Assembly: GCA_030640905.1 (NCBI GenBank)
Contig: DAOWIM010000121.1
Span: 1-6,685, forward strand
Direction of reading: 5' to 3'
From: a bacterium
Lineage (GTDB): Bacteria > Zixibacteria > MSB-5A5 > GN15 > FEB-12
DNA: 6,685 bases
Shown here piece after piece: positions 1-5,186 of this stretch. The position numbers and the translations under genes were made by a program. Position 1 is the first letter of the stretch. Each line of letters starts with the position of its first letter. The notes below the pieces were generated by a model. It was not told the origin of the DNA and did not search any database. It saw only the letters and a list, made by a program, of their open reading frames with translations.

Positions 1-31
1 CAAAGAACGGTTACAAGGGAAGGCGACATGA
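1..31 (+). CDS. pstC: C-terminal tail of upstream gene, probably pstC (partial)
   Basis: A reading frame enters from the left edge and encodes the residues KERLQGKAT before a TGA at 29-31, which overlaps the pstA start codon as ATGA. The short basic tail fits the cytoplasmic end of a membrane permease. In pst operons the gene directly before pstA is almost always pstC, the other channel-forming subunit of the phosphate ABC transporter. Identity rests on position and the overlap style, not on homology that can be seen in nine residues. Confidence 0.55.
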   Translation, partial: KERLQGKAT

Positions 32-993
32 AGACGATAGAGTTGCAGCCAAACACCAACTCTTTGGAAGTGGTTGGTCATCTGAAATTCGGACGCAAGC
101 GTCGGGGATTTATTCCCCGCGGCCTGACTTTCCTGGCCGTGCTGATAATTCTTCTCATGCTGGCAGTCATCATAGGCAACATCGTCATCGGTGGCATTGG
201 TACCATCAGCTGGGAATTCCTGACCCATCCTCCTGAACAAGGCATGGAAGCCGGTGGCGTATTTCCGGCGATCTTCGGCACAGTGGCCCTGGTGATCCTG
301 ATGGTCATTGCAGTAGTTCCAATCGGTGTGTTTACAGCCATCTATCTGCAGGAGTACACATCGCCGAAGTCGCGAATCACTCGTCTGATCCGGATCGCCA
401 TCAATAACCTGGCAGGAGTGCCTTCGATTGTTTTCGGTCTTTTCGGTCTCGGCTTTTTCATTGCATTTGTTGGCGGCGGATTGGATTCGCTGTTCTATCC
501 CGAAGAAGGACCGGTGTGGGGCCAACCGGCAATCATATGGGCTTCGATGACACTGGCCCTGCTTACCCTGCCAGTTGTAATTATATCGACCGAGGAGGCG
601 TTGCGTACGATCCCACGAGAACTTCGCGAAGCAAGTTACGCTCTCGGTGGCACTAAACTGCAGACGATCTGGCGCATTATCATTCCCCAGGCGATGCCGG
701 GCATTCTGACTGGTTCCATTCTGGCCGTATCACGAGGGGCGGGCGAAGTTGCCCCGATTATGTTCACCGGTGCAGCTTACTATCTGCCCTACCTGCCAAC
801 CAAACTGAATGATCAGTTCATGGAACTGGGTTATCACGTATATGTCATGGCAACGCAATCACCAGATATTGAAGCCACCAAACCACTCCTTTACGGAACG
901 GTCCTGGTATTGCTTCTGTTAACGTTTTCTTTGAATTCAGTGGCGATAATGATTCGATCGCGAATGAGGAGAAGCTGTGTCAGCGCCCAGTAA
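28..993 (+). CDS. pstA: Phosphate ABC transporter permease PstA
   Basis: PstA is one of the two inner-membrane permease subunits (with PstC) that form the phosphate channel of the PstSCAB importer. The 321-residue product has a basic cytoplasmic N-terminus (about residues 20-32, FGRKRRGFIPR) and about six hydrophobic segments near 34-58, 80-107, 126-148, 168-187, 222-247 and 288-308. The family hallmark GVPSIVFGLFGL is at 130-141. The cytoplasmic EAA loop that docks on the ATPase runs from about 190 to 222 (EALRTIPRELREASYALGG). Length is slightly above the usual 280-300 because of the N-terminal extension. The ATG start has a good Shine-Dalgarno (AGGGAAGG at 16-23, 4-base spacing) and overlaps the preceding stop by four bases, suggesting translational coupling. 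The 3' end overlaps pstB by 17 bases. Phosphate control is expected from the family, but its promoter is upstream of the window. Confidence 0.96.
   Translation: MKTIELQPNTNSLEVVGHLKFGRKRRGFIPRGLTFLAVLIILLMLAVIIGNIVIGGIGTISWEFLTHPPEQGMEAGGVFPAIFGTVALVILMVIAVVPIGVFTAIYLQEYTSPKSRITRLIRIAINNLAGVPSIVFGLFGLGFFIAFVGGGLDSLFYPEEGPVWGQPAIIWASMTLALLTLPVVIISTEEALRTIPRELREASYALGGTKLQTIWRIIIPQAMPGILTGSILAVSRGAGEVAPIMFTGAAYYLPYLPTKLNDQFMELGYHVYVMATQSPDIEATKPLLYGTVLVLLLLTFSLNSVAIMIRSRMRRSCVSAQ
967..971 (+). promoter_or_regulatory. Ribosome binding site deciding the GTG start of pstB
   Basis: AGGAG lies inside the 3' end of pstA, five bases before GTG at 977. It supports that start over the in-frame ATG at 1067, which is preceded only by a weak purine stretch. 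Confidence 0.7.
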
Positions 994-1810
994 TACCGAC
1001 TTCAAGAAAACACTGAGTGCCACAACGGCGGTGTCAGGCAAGTTGCAGCCGGATATCAAATTCAAGATGATCGTCGAAAACCTGGATTTCTCGTATGGAA
1101 ACGTTCAGGCACTGTTTGATATCTTCATGAAGATCAGGCAAAATCGCGTGACCGCATTGATCGGTCCCTCTGGTTGTGGTAAGTCGACTTTCCTTCGCGT
1201 GCTCAACCGGATGAATGAAACCATTCCCGGAACCAGCATGGAAGGCACAGTTCTGCTTGACGGACAGAATGTCTATGAAGACTTCGACGACCCATCGGCG
1301 ATTCGCACTCGCGTAGGAATGGTGTTTCAAAAGTCCAACCCCTTCCCAAAATCGATCTTCGACAATGTTGCCTACGGCTTGCGAGTAAACGGTATTAAGG
1401 ATAAGCAATTGATCATTCAGGTTGTTGAGCAGTCGCTAAAACAGGCTGCACTCTGGGATGAGGTGAAGGACAAACTGGATAATAGCGCCTTCATGCTTTC
1501 GGGTGGTCAACAGCAGCGGATATGTATAGCCAGGGCGTTGGCGATCAGACCGGAAGTAATCCTTATGGATGAGCCGGCCTCGGCGCTCGACCCGATATCA
1601 ACGGCAAAGATCGAGGATCTGATCGGAGAACTGCGAAAACAGTACACAATTGTCATAGTCACCCATAACATGCAGCAGGCCGCACGAGTCTCTGATCATA
1701 CCGGCTTTTTCTACGAAGGACGCTTGATTGAATACGGCTCGACCAAACAGATATTCACCCGACCATCAAAGAAGAAAACAGAAGATTATGTCACCGGTAG
1801 ATTCGGGTAG
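977..1810 (+). CDS. pstB: Phosphate ABC transporter ATP-binding protein PstB
   Basis: PstB is the cytoplasmic ATPase that powers phosphate import through PstC/PstA. All ABC motifs are intact in the 277-residue product: Walker A GPSGCGKST at 63-71, Q-loop Gln118 in GMVFQKSNPFP, signature LSGGQQQR at 174-181, Walker B VILMDEP at 194-200 with catalytic Glu199, D-loop SALD at 202-205, and switch His230 in VTHNMQQAAR. The PstB-specific C-terminus TEDYVTGRFG is present, separating it from other ABC ATPases. About 30 poorly conserved residues precede the usual family start (MIVENLDFSYG, ATG at 1067). I keep the GTG at 977 because of its strong Shine-Dalgarno; the result is a 17-base overlap with pstA. 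The gap to phoU is 15 bases, so the genes are probably co-transcribed. Confidence 0.97.
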   Translation: MSAPSNTDFKKTLSATTAVSGKLQPDIKFKMIVENLDFSYGNVQALFDIFMKIRQNRVTALIGPSGCGKSTFLRVLNRMNETIPGTSMEGTVLLDGQNVYEDFDDPSAIRTRVGMVFQKSNPFPKSIFDNVAYGLRVNGIKDKQLIIQVVEQSLKQAALWDEVKDKLDNSAFMLSGGQQQRICIARALAIRPEVILMDEPASALDPISTAKIEDLIGELRKQYTIVIVTHNMQQAARVSDHTGFFYEGRLIEYGSTKQIFTRPSKKKTEDYVTGRFG

Positions 1811-1825
1811 ACTGTAGAGAGGACC

Positions 1826-2491
1826 ATGACCAAACATTTTCAAAATGAAATAGAACGACTTAAGAAGAAGATACTCTTTCTCGCAGCCTTGGTAGAAGAG
1901 TCGCTACGGGGAGCGGTGAAGTCAATTACTGAAGACGATATCAATCTTGCTGACAAGATTGTAAAATCTGATCAGGAAATAGATTCATTAGAGGTTGAAG
2001 TAGAAGAGGAATGTTTGAAAATATTGGCTCTTCACCAGCCGGTAGCAGCAGATCTTAGGTATGTAATAGCAGTTCTGAAGATCAATAACGATCTTGAGCG
2101 AATTGCCGATTTGGCAGCTAATATAGCCAAGAGAACGCCGACCCTTTCGCGCCGCAGAGATTCAGTAATCATACCTTTTGATCTCACTTCTATGCTCGAT
2201 CATGTTTTAAGCATGGTTAGAGAGAGTGTCACTGCCCTTGTCACTAATGACGTGGCAAAAGCCAACCAGGTATGTATTGATGACGACGTGGTAGATACTC
2301 AACACAGTGAAGCCTTTCATATAATTCGAGACCATCTTCACACAAATCCAGATGCGATAGATTATCTACTGAGTCTGCTTAACGTGTCTCGCAATCTTGA
2401 GCGAATTGCCGATCACGCCACCAATATTGCTGAAGATGTCATCTATATGATTGAGGGTGATATCGTACGTCACCGGGAAAACAACGAGTAA
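1826..2491 (+). CDS. phoU: Phosphate-specific transport system accessory protein PhoU
   Basis: PhoU is a cytoplasmic all-helical regulator that links Pst transporter activity to the PhoR/PhoB phosphate response and limits phosphate uptake. The 221-residue product has the normal length and two-lobed design. Each lobe carries the family metal-binding signature: NNDLERIADLAANIAK with Glu91 and Asp95, and SRNLERIADHATNIAED with Glu192 and Asp196. The first half also has the typical HQPVAADLRYVIAVLK stretch (70-85). The ATG start is preceded by AGAGAGG at 1816-1822 with 3-base spacing, and the gene is the normal last member of a pst operon. Parts of it are AT-richer than its neighbours: the 120 bases from 1921 contain 44 G or C, against 35 in 60 in a hemC stretch. 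The two metal-motif segments share an exact 20-base DNA repeat. Confidence 0.96.
   Translation: MTKHFQNEIERLKKKILFLAALVEESLRGAVKSITEDDINLADKIVKSDQEIDSLEVEVEEECLKILALHQPVAADLRYVIAVLKINNDLERIADLAANIAKRTPTLSRRRDSVIIPFDLTSMLDHVLSMVRESVTALVTNDVAKANQVCIDDDVVDTQHSEAFHIIRDHLHTNPDAIDYLLSLLNVSRNLERIADHATNIAEDVIYMIEGDIVRHRENNE
2091..2413 (+). repeat. Exact 20-base in-frame direct repeat pair within phoU
   Basis: ATCTTGAGCGAATTGCCGAT occurs at 2091-2110 and again at 2394-2413. The copies are offset by 303 bases, so they are in the same frame, and both encode the LERIAD metal-binding core, one in each PhoU lobe. Bases on either side differ. Confidence 0.9.
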
Positions 2492-2525
2492 CTTAGTATA
2501 TGTATGGCATCAGATTACACGCATT

Positions 2526-2554
2526 TTACCATATTTCAAAGAGTTAACCATAAT
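2526..2554 (+). promoter_or_regulatory. Possible sigma70-type promoter before the DUF4846 gene
   Basis: TTACCA (2526-2531) and CATAAT (2549-2554) match four and five of six consensus bases with a 17-base spacer, in the AT-rich gap after phoU. If real, transcription would begin near 2561, just past the first possible start codon (TTG 2557), and would favour a later translation start. The spacing and context are suggestive only. Confidence 0.25.
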
Positions 2555-2556
2555 AC

Positions 2557-3489
2557 TTGTTGGAGAACCCTGCCTCCGCCGCCATTAATGAAAATGCTGT
2601 GCGAAGATTGTCAATAACTGGAAGGGAGCGGGTCAAACCGGCTCGCTACGTGAGTTACCTTGTGTTCCTGATAGTATTATTTCTGTTAGTCTGGCTGGCC
2701 CAACATTGCTTGATCGGTGCGCAAGCAGATCAGAGTCCGGTTGCGGAGCATATTGGCGAAATTCTGGTTCCTGATGGCTGGGTGCGGAGTCAAGTCACAC
2801 CTGACAGCTTTGGTGCCTGGTTGAGGGATCAGCCTCTCAAACCACCTTCAAGTCGGATCAGACTATATAACGGTAATCGTAAACTTCTTCGGCATGCTTT
2901 GTATCAGGTGGTTGATCTTCCCATCGGAAACAAAGACCTCCAACAGTGCGCTGATGTTGCTATAAGACTCCGAAGCGATTACCTCCTCAGCAGGGGCAGG
3001 ATCAGTGATATCGCTTTCAATTTCACCAGTGGAGATCGAGCCCGCTATAGCGATTGGATCAGCGGTTACCGACCGATCGTGGAGGGCAATGTAGTCACCT
3101 GGCGCAGGATCAGCCGGGTTGATTCATCCTACGAGAACTACCAGGATTATTTGACTACGGTGTTTATGTATGCCGGCTCGTACTCGCTTTCCCGTGAACT
3201 GGAGAAAGTGAGAGATGCAGATCAAATTGTGGCCGGAGACTGTTTTATTAAGGGTGGTTTTCCGGGACACGTTATTATAGTTGTAGACGTTGCTATCGAC
3301 ACCGTATCGGGGGAGAGAATCGTACTGTTCGGGCAAGGATTTACTCCGGCTCAGGATATTCACATTATTCGAAACCCCTCAGACAGCGAATTAAGCCCGT
3401 GGTATCGGATCGGCCTGGGCCGGAAACTGGTCACTCCCGAGTGGACCTTTGAATGGTCTGATCTCCATACGTTCGACGAGACCCGATGA
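2557..3489 (+). CDS. DUF4846 family exported protein, possible NlpC/P60-like fold
   Basis: I recognise this as a DUF4846 protein from its motif string: SFGAWLRDQPLKP (84-96), VDLPIGNKDLQQCADVAIRL (119-138), FTSGDRARYSDWISGYR (156-172), a SYENYQDY...AGSYSLS block (191-212), GDCFIKGGFPGHVIIVVDVA (227-246), QGFTPAQDIHIIRNP (260-274), SPWY and TPEWTF. The family's function is not established as far as I know. A basic N-terminus (RR...RERVKPAR, 16-30) precedes a hydrophobic segment at about 33-49, then AQA before Asp58, so it is either a cleaved Sec signal peptide or a membrane anchor, with the domain outside the cytoplasm. There is no true lipobox at Cys51. Cys131, His238 and Gln260 could form a papain-like triad, which is inference. 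The start is uncertain: TTG 2557 is the first after an in-frame stop but lacks a good Shine-Dalgarno; GTG 2599 and TTG 2608 are alternatives. It follows phoU by 65 bases; a phosphate role is unproven. Confidence 0.85.
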   Translation: MLENPASAAINENAVRRLSITGRERVKPARYVSYLVFLIVLFLLVWLAQHCLIGAQADQSPVAEHIGEILVPDGWVRSQVTPDSFGAWLRDQPLKPPSSRIRLYNGNRKLLRHALYQVVDLPIGNKDLQQCADVAIRLRSDYLLSRGRISDIAFNFTSGDRARYSDWISGYRPIVEGNVVTWRRISRVDSSYENYQDYLTTVFMYAGSYSLSRELEKVRDADQIVAGDCFIKGGFPGHVIIVVDVAIDTVSGERIVLFGQGFTPAQDIHIIRNPSDSELSPWYRIGLGRKLVTPEWTFEWSDLHTFDETR

Positions 3490-3561
3490 GAACGAAGACG
3501 GATGCGTACAGAAGCGCTTGCCTTACGAAGCGGGTAACCGACTTACCTGGTAGAGGGGTAA

Positions 3562-3578
3562 AGGCAACATGGTTGCCT
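3562..3578. repeat. 7-base inverted repeat, 3-base loop
   Basis: AGGCAAC (3562-3568) and GTTGCCT (3572-3578) are perfect complements around ATG. The overlapping AAAGGC (3560-3565) could instead pair with GCCTTT (3594-3599), giving an alternative fold. Confidence 0.7.
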
Positions 3579-3616
3579 GGTGGTACTAAACTCGCCTTTG
3601 TCTACTGGGAGCCAAG

Positions 3617-3638
3617 GTCAGGTTGCTTGCAACCTGAC
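3617..3638. repeat. 22-base palindrome, 10-base arms
   Basis: GTCAGGTTGC (3617-3626) and GCAACCTGAC (3629-3638) are perfect inverted repeats separated by TT. As RNA this would be a strong hairpin; as DNA it could be a symmetric protein site. No T-tract follows on the + strand, so it is not a standard terminator. Confidence 0.85.
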
Positions 3639-3662
3639 AGCGCATAAAACACAGATCGCTTA

Positions 3663-3683
3663 TCGAAACCGCAGGAGTTTCGA
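3663..3683. repeat. 7-base inverted repeat, 7-base loop
   Basis: TCGAAAC (3663-3669) and GTTTCGA (3677-3683) are perfect complements around a purine-rich loop (CGCAGGA). It is part of the intergenic inverted-repeat cluster. Confidence 0.75.
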
Positions 3684-3705
3684 CTATTATCCCCTCATCA
3701 TAGAA

Positions 3706-3732
3706 CAGGCATGGCCTGCTTCAAAACAGGCC
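3706..3732. repeat. Two overlapping, mutually exclusive stems
   Basis: CAGGC (3706-3710) can pair with GCCTG (3714-3718) around ATG. GGCCTG (3713-3718) can instead pair with CAGGCC (3727-3732) around an 8-base loop. The shared middle segment means only one can form at a time. Confidence 0.65.
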
Positions 3733-3832
3733 CCACCTGCAGCCATACCCTTTTCTTCCACGTAGCCATTCCGTGTAATTCTATCGTAATTAGTCGTCTT
3801 TACTCTGGAGATTGGTAATTTTTTCACAAAAT

Positions 3833-3862
3833 ATGACGTAATCGTGACAATCAGAGTATCAT
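3833..3862 (+). promoter_or_regulatory. Candidate promoter for the hem operon
   Basis: ATGACG (3833-3838) and TATCAT (3857-3862) match four and five of six sigma70 consensus bases with an 18-base spacer, about 55 bases before the hemA start and in AT-rich DNA. TTCACA (3823-3828) with GACAAT (3846-3851), spacer 17, is a competing overlapping choice. A near-direct repeat, TGACGTAATC (3834-3843) and TGACAATC (3845-3852), overlaps both and might be a regulator site. Confidence 0.3.
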
Positions 3863-3902
3863 TTAGGACATATTCGCAGCATAATTTTGACGCGACTTCT
3901 GA

Positions 3903-3908
3903 GAGGAA
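3903..3908 (+). promoter_or_regulatory. Ribosome binding site deciding the hemA start
   Basis: GAGGAA is nine bases before GTG 3918, a workable spacing, but directly abuts the upstream in-frame TTG at 3909, which it could not serve. It therefore favours the GTG start. Confidence 0.6.
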
Positions 3909-3917
3909 TTGAGTAGA

Positions 3918-5186
3918 GTGGAATTTGGAATCATCGGAACTTCGATCTGGCAACAGAACCTGCCTTTGCTTGAGCGCTTGACAATTGGACAAGAAGAACG
4001 CAAAGAGGTCCTCTCCGATCTAAAAACCAAACTTAGATTGGACGAGTTAGTCTATGTTTCCACGTGCAATCGCGTCGAGTTCATTTATTCCGGCGTGCAG
4101 GAAGCCGACGGCCCCCCGATCCTTCATCGGCTGGTTGATTTCTTCTTCCACGATGGCCGGGAGATATCTTTTTTCCCTAATGATTTCTATCATTTCACCG
4201 GCAAAGAAGCTATCACTCATCTCTTCCGAACTGTTTCGTCGTTAGAATCGCTGGTTGTCGGCGAAACGCAGATAACCGGTCAGTTCAAACAGGCTTGCCA
4301 GGAGGCGGCGTCCGACGGTCTGGTTGGGCCGGTTCTTGATAGTCTCATCAAGGAAGCGCTGGCGGTCGCCAGGAAAGTAAAACGCGATACCGATATCGGC
4401 ATCGGGTCGGTATCGATGGCATCGTTGGCCGCATCGCAGGTCCGGGAGCAGATTGGTGACGTTGATAATCCAGTTGTTGCACTGGTTGGTTCCGGTACGA
4501 TGACCTCCAAGCTTGCCAAACATTTGAAAGACAGCACCAAGACCCACCTGCTGTTTGTTAATAGAACGATTAAGAACGTACAGGCGCTGGCCGAACAATT
4601 CGATGGCGAGGCAATAGCGCTGGCCGATTTTGTTCAGTCGTCCCCTGAAGTGGATGCCATCGTCTCGGCGACGTCGGCTTCGGAACCGGTATTTGATCGC
4701 GCTTTCGCCGATCGGTTGCCCTCCCGCCCCCGGCCGGTTCTTGCTATTGATATGGCTATCCCACGCGATTTTGAGGCGGCTTTTGGTACCGATGACCGTT
4801 TCAAGTTAATAGACATTCCCCGCCTCAAGGCGATGTGCCAGGGGAATCTCAGGCAGAAATTTGTTGAGGTCAGCAAAGCCAACCAGATTGTCCGCGACGC
4901 TGTCACCAAGTATCTCTCCGATAGAATCGAAGGATCGCTCAAGCCGATCTTCCATGACAGTTTCAGAGAGTCGATGGCACTGGCAGAGCGGGCTCTTGAC
5001 GATCTCTTTGATCGTCATGTAACATCGCTGCCCCAAGAAGACCGTGAAGCCGTCCAACGGCTTGTTACCAAACTGATCAGCCACTCCGCTTTTCAGCCGG
5101 TTCGAATTCTTTCCAACCGTCTGGTAGAAACCAACTCGCGGCTCGGATTGGAAGAATTGATCTCGGTACAAAAAAGCGCTGTATGA
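3918..5186 (+). CDS. hemA: Glutamyl-tRNA reductase HemA
   Basis: HemA reduces glutamyl-tRNA(Glu) with NADPH to glutamate-1-semialdehyde, the first committed step of C5-pathway tetrapyrrole synthesis in the cytoplasm. With the GTG start the product has 422 residues, normal for the family. The catalytic Cys in STCNRVE is then residue 50, the same number as in E. coli. Other conserved blocks are FYHFTGKEAITHLF (with His92), SLVVGETQITGQ (111-122), KVKRDTDIGIGSVSMA, the NADPH-binding VGSGTM (190-195), FVNRT (213-217) and IDMAIPRD (277-284), followed by the helical dimerisation domain to the end. The N-terminal glutamate-recognition stretch reads GTSIWQQNLPLLERL instead of the usual G.NHKTAP...RE. 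An in-frame TTG at 3909 would add three residues but lies too close to the Shine-Dalgarno. The stop overlaps the hemC start by four bases. HemA as the pathway entry point makes C5 synthesis of 5-aminolevulinate likely here. Confidence 0.95.
   Translation: MEFGIIGTSIWQQNLPLLERLTIGQEERKEVLSDLKTKLRLDELVYVSTCNRVEFIYSGVQEADGPPILHRLVDFFFHDGREISFFPNDFYHFTGKEAITHLFRTVSSLESLVVGETQITGQFKQACQEAASDGLVGPVLDSLIKEALAVARKVKRDTDIGIGSVSMASLAASQVREQIGDVDNPVVALVGSGTMTSKLAKHLKDSTKTHLLFVNRTIKNVQALAEQFDGEAIALADFVQSSPEVDAIVSATSASEPVFDRAFADRLPSRPRPVLAIDMAIPRDFEAAFGTDDRFKLIDIPRLKAMCQGNLRQKFVEVSKANQIVRDAVTKYLSDRIEGSLKPIFHDSFRESMALAERALDDLFDRHVTSLPQEDREAVQRLVTKLISHSAFQPVRILSNRLVETNSRLGLEELISVQKSAV

Larger units (their letters stand above)
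3531..3732. repeat. Cluster of inverted repeats, possible dispersed palindromic element
   Basis: Five or more stem-loops sit within about 200 bases. The first is CGGGTAA (3531-3537) with TTACCTG (3543-3549), a 7-base stem with one G-T wobble. It is followed by the stems at 3562-3578, 3617-3638, 3663-3683 and 3706-3732. This density is far above what is seen elsewhere in the window and resembles modular intergenic repeats of some bacterial genomes. Whether it recurs in this genome cannot be seen here. Confidence 0.5.
3490..3908. other. 419-base intergenic region between DUF4846 gene and hemA
   Basis: No credible gene is seen here. Roughly 3531-3732 carries a run of short inverted repeats listed separately. 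From about 3770 the DNA becomes AT-rich and probably holds the hemA promoter and leader. I see no hairpin followed by a T-run, so no clear intrinsic terminator for the upstream genes, and no recognisable tRNA or riboswitch. Confidence 0.7.

Noticed and set aside
2492..2556. Pho box for phosphate control of the DUF4846 gene
   Set aside because: No tandem CTGTCAT-like elements are visible in the gap.
2692..2712. Lipoprotein signal at Cys51 of the DUF4846 protein
   Set aside because: The residues before the cysteine (LAQH) do not fit the lipobox, where position -1 should be Gly, Ala or Ser.
3617..3638. Intrinsic terminator
   Set aside because: The hairpin is strong but no T-run follows on the + strand, and the - strand side also lacks one.
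3531..3732. CRISPR array or tRNA-like structure
   Set aside because: The stems are unrelated inverted repeats rather than regularly spaced identical direct repeats, and no cloverleaf with a recognisable T-arm or anticodon stem could be formed.
3580..3765. A 61-codon + strand open frame in the intergenic region
   Set aside because: It runs through the inverted-repeat cluster, lacks a Shine-Dalgarno and encodes no recognisable domain; composition looks noncoding.
3687..3992. A 101-codon - strand open frame spanning the intergenic region and the 5' end of hemA
   Set aside because: It would cover the likely hemA promoter and start region, and its product resembles no family. It is probably a chance frame.
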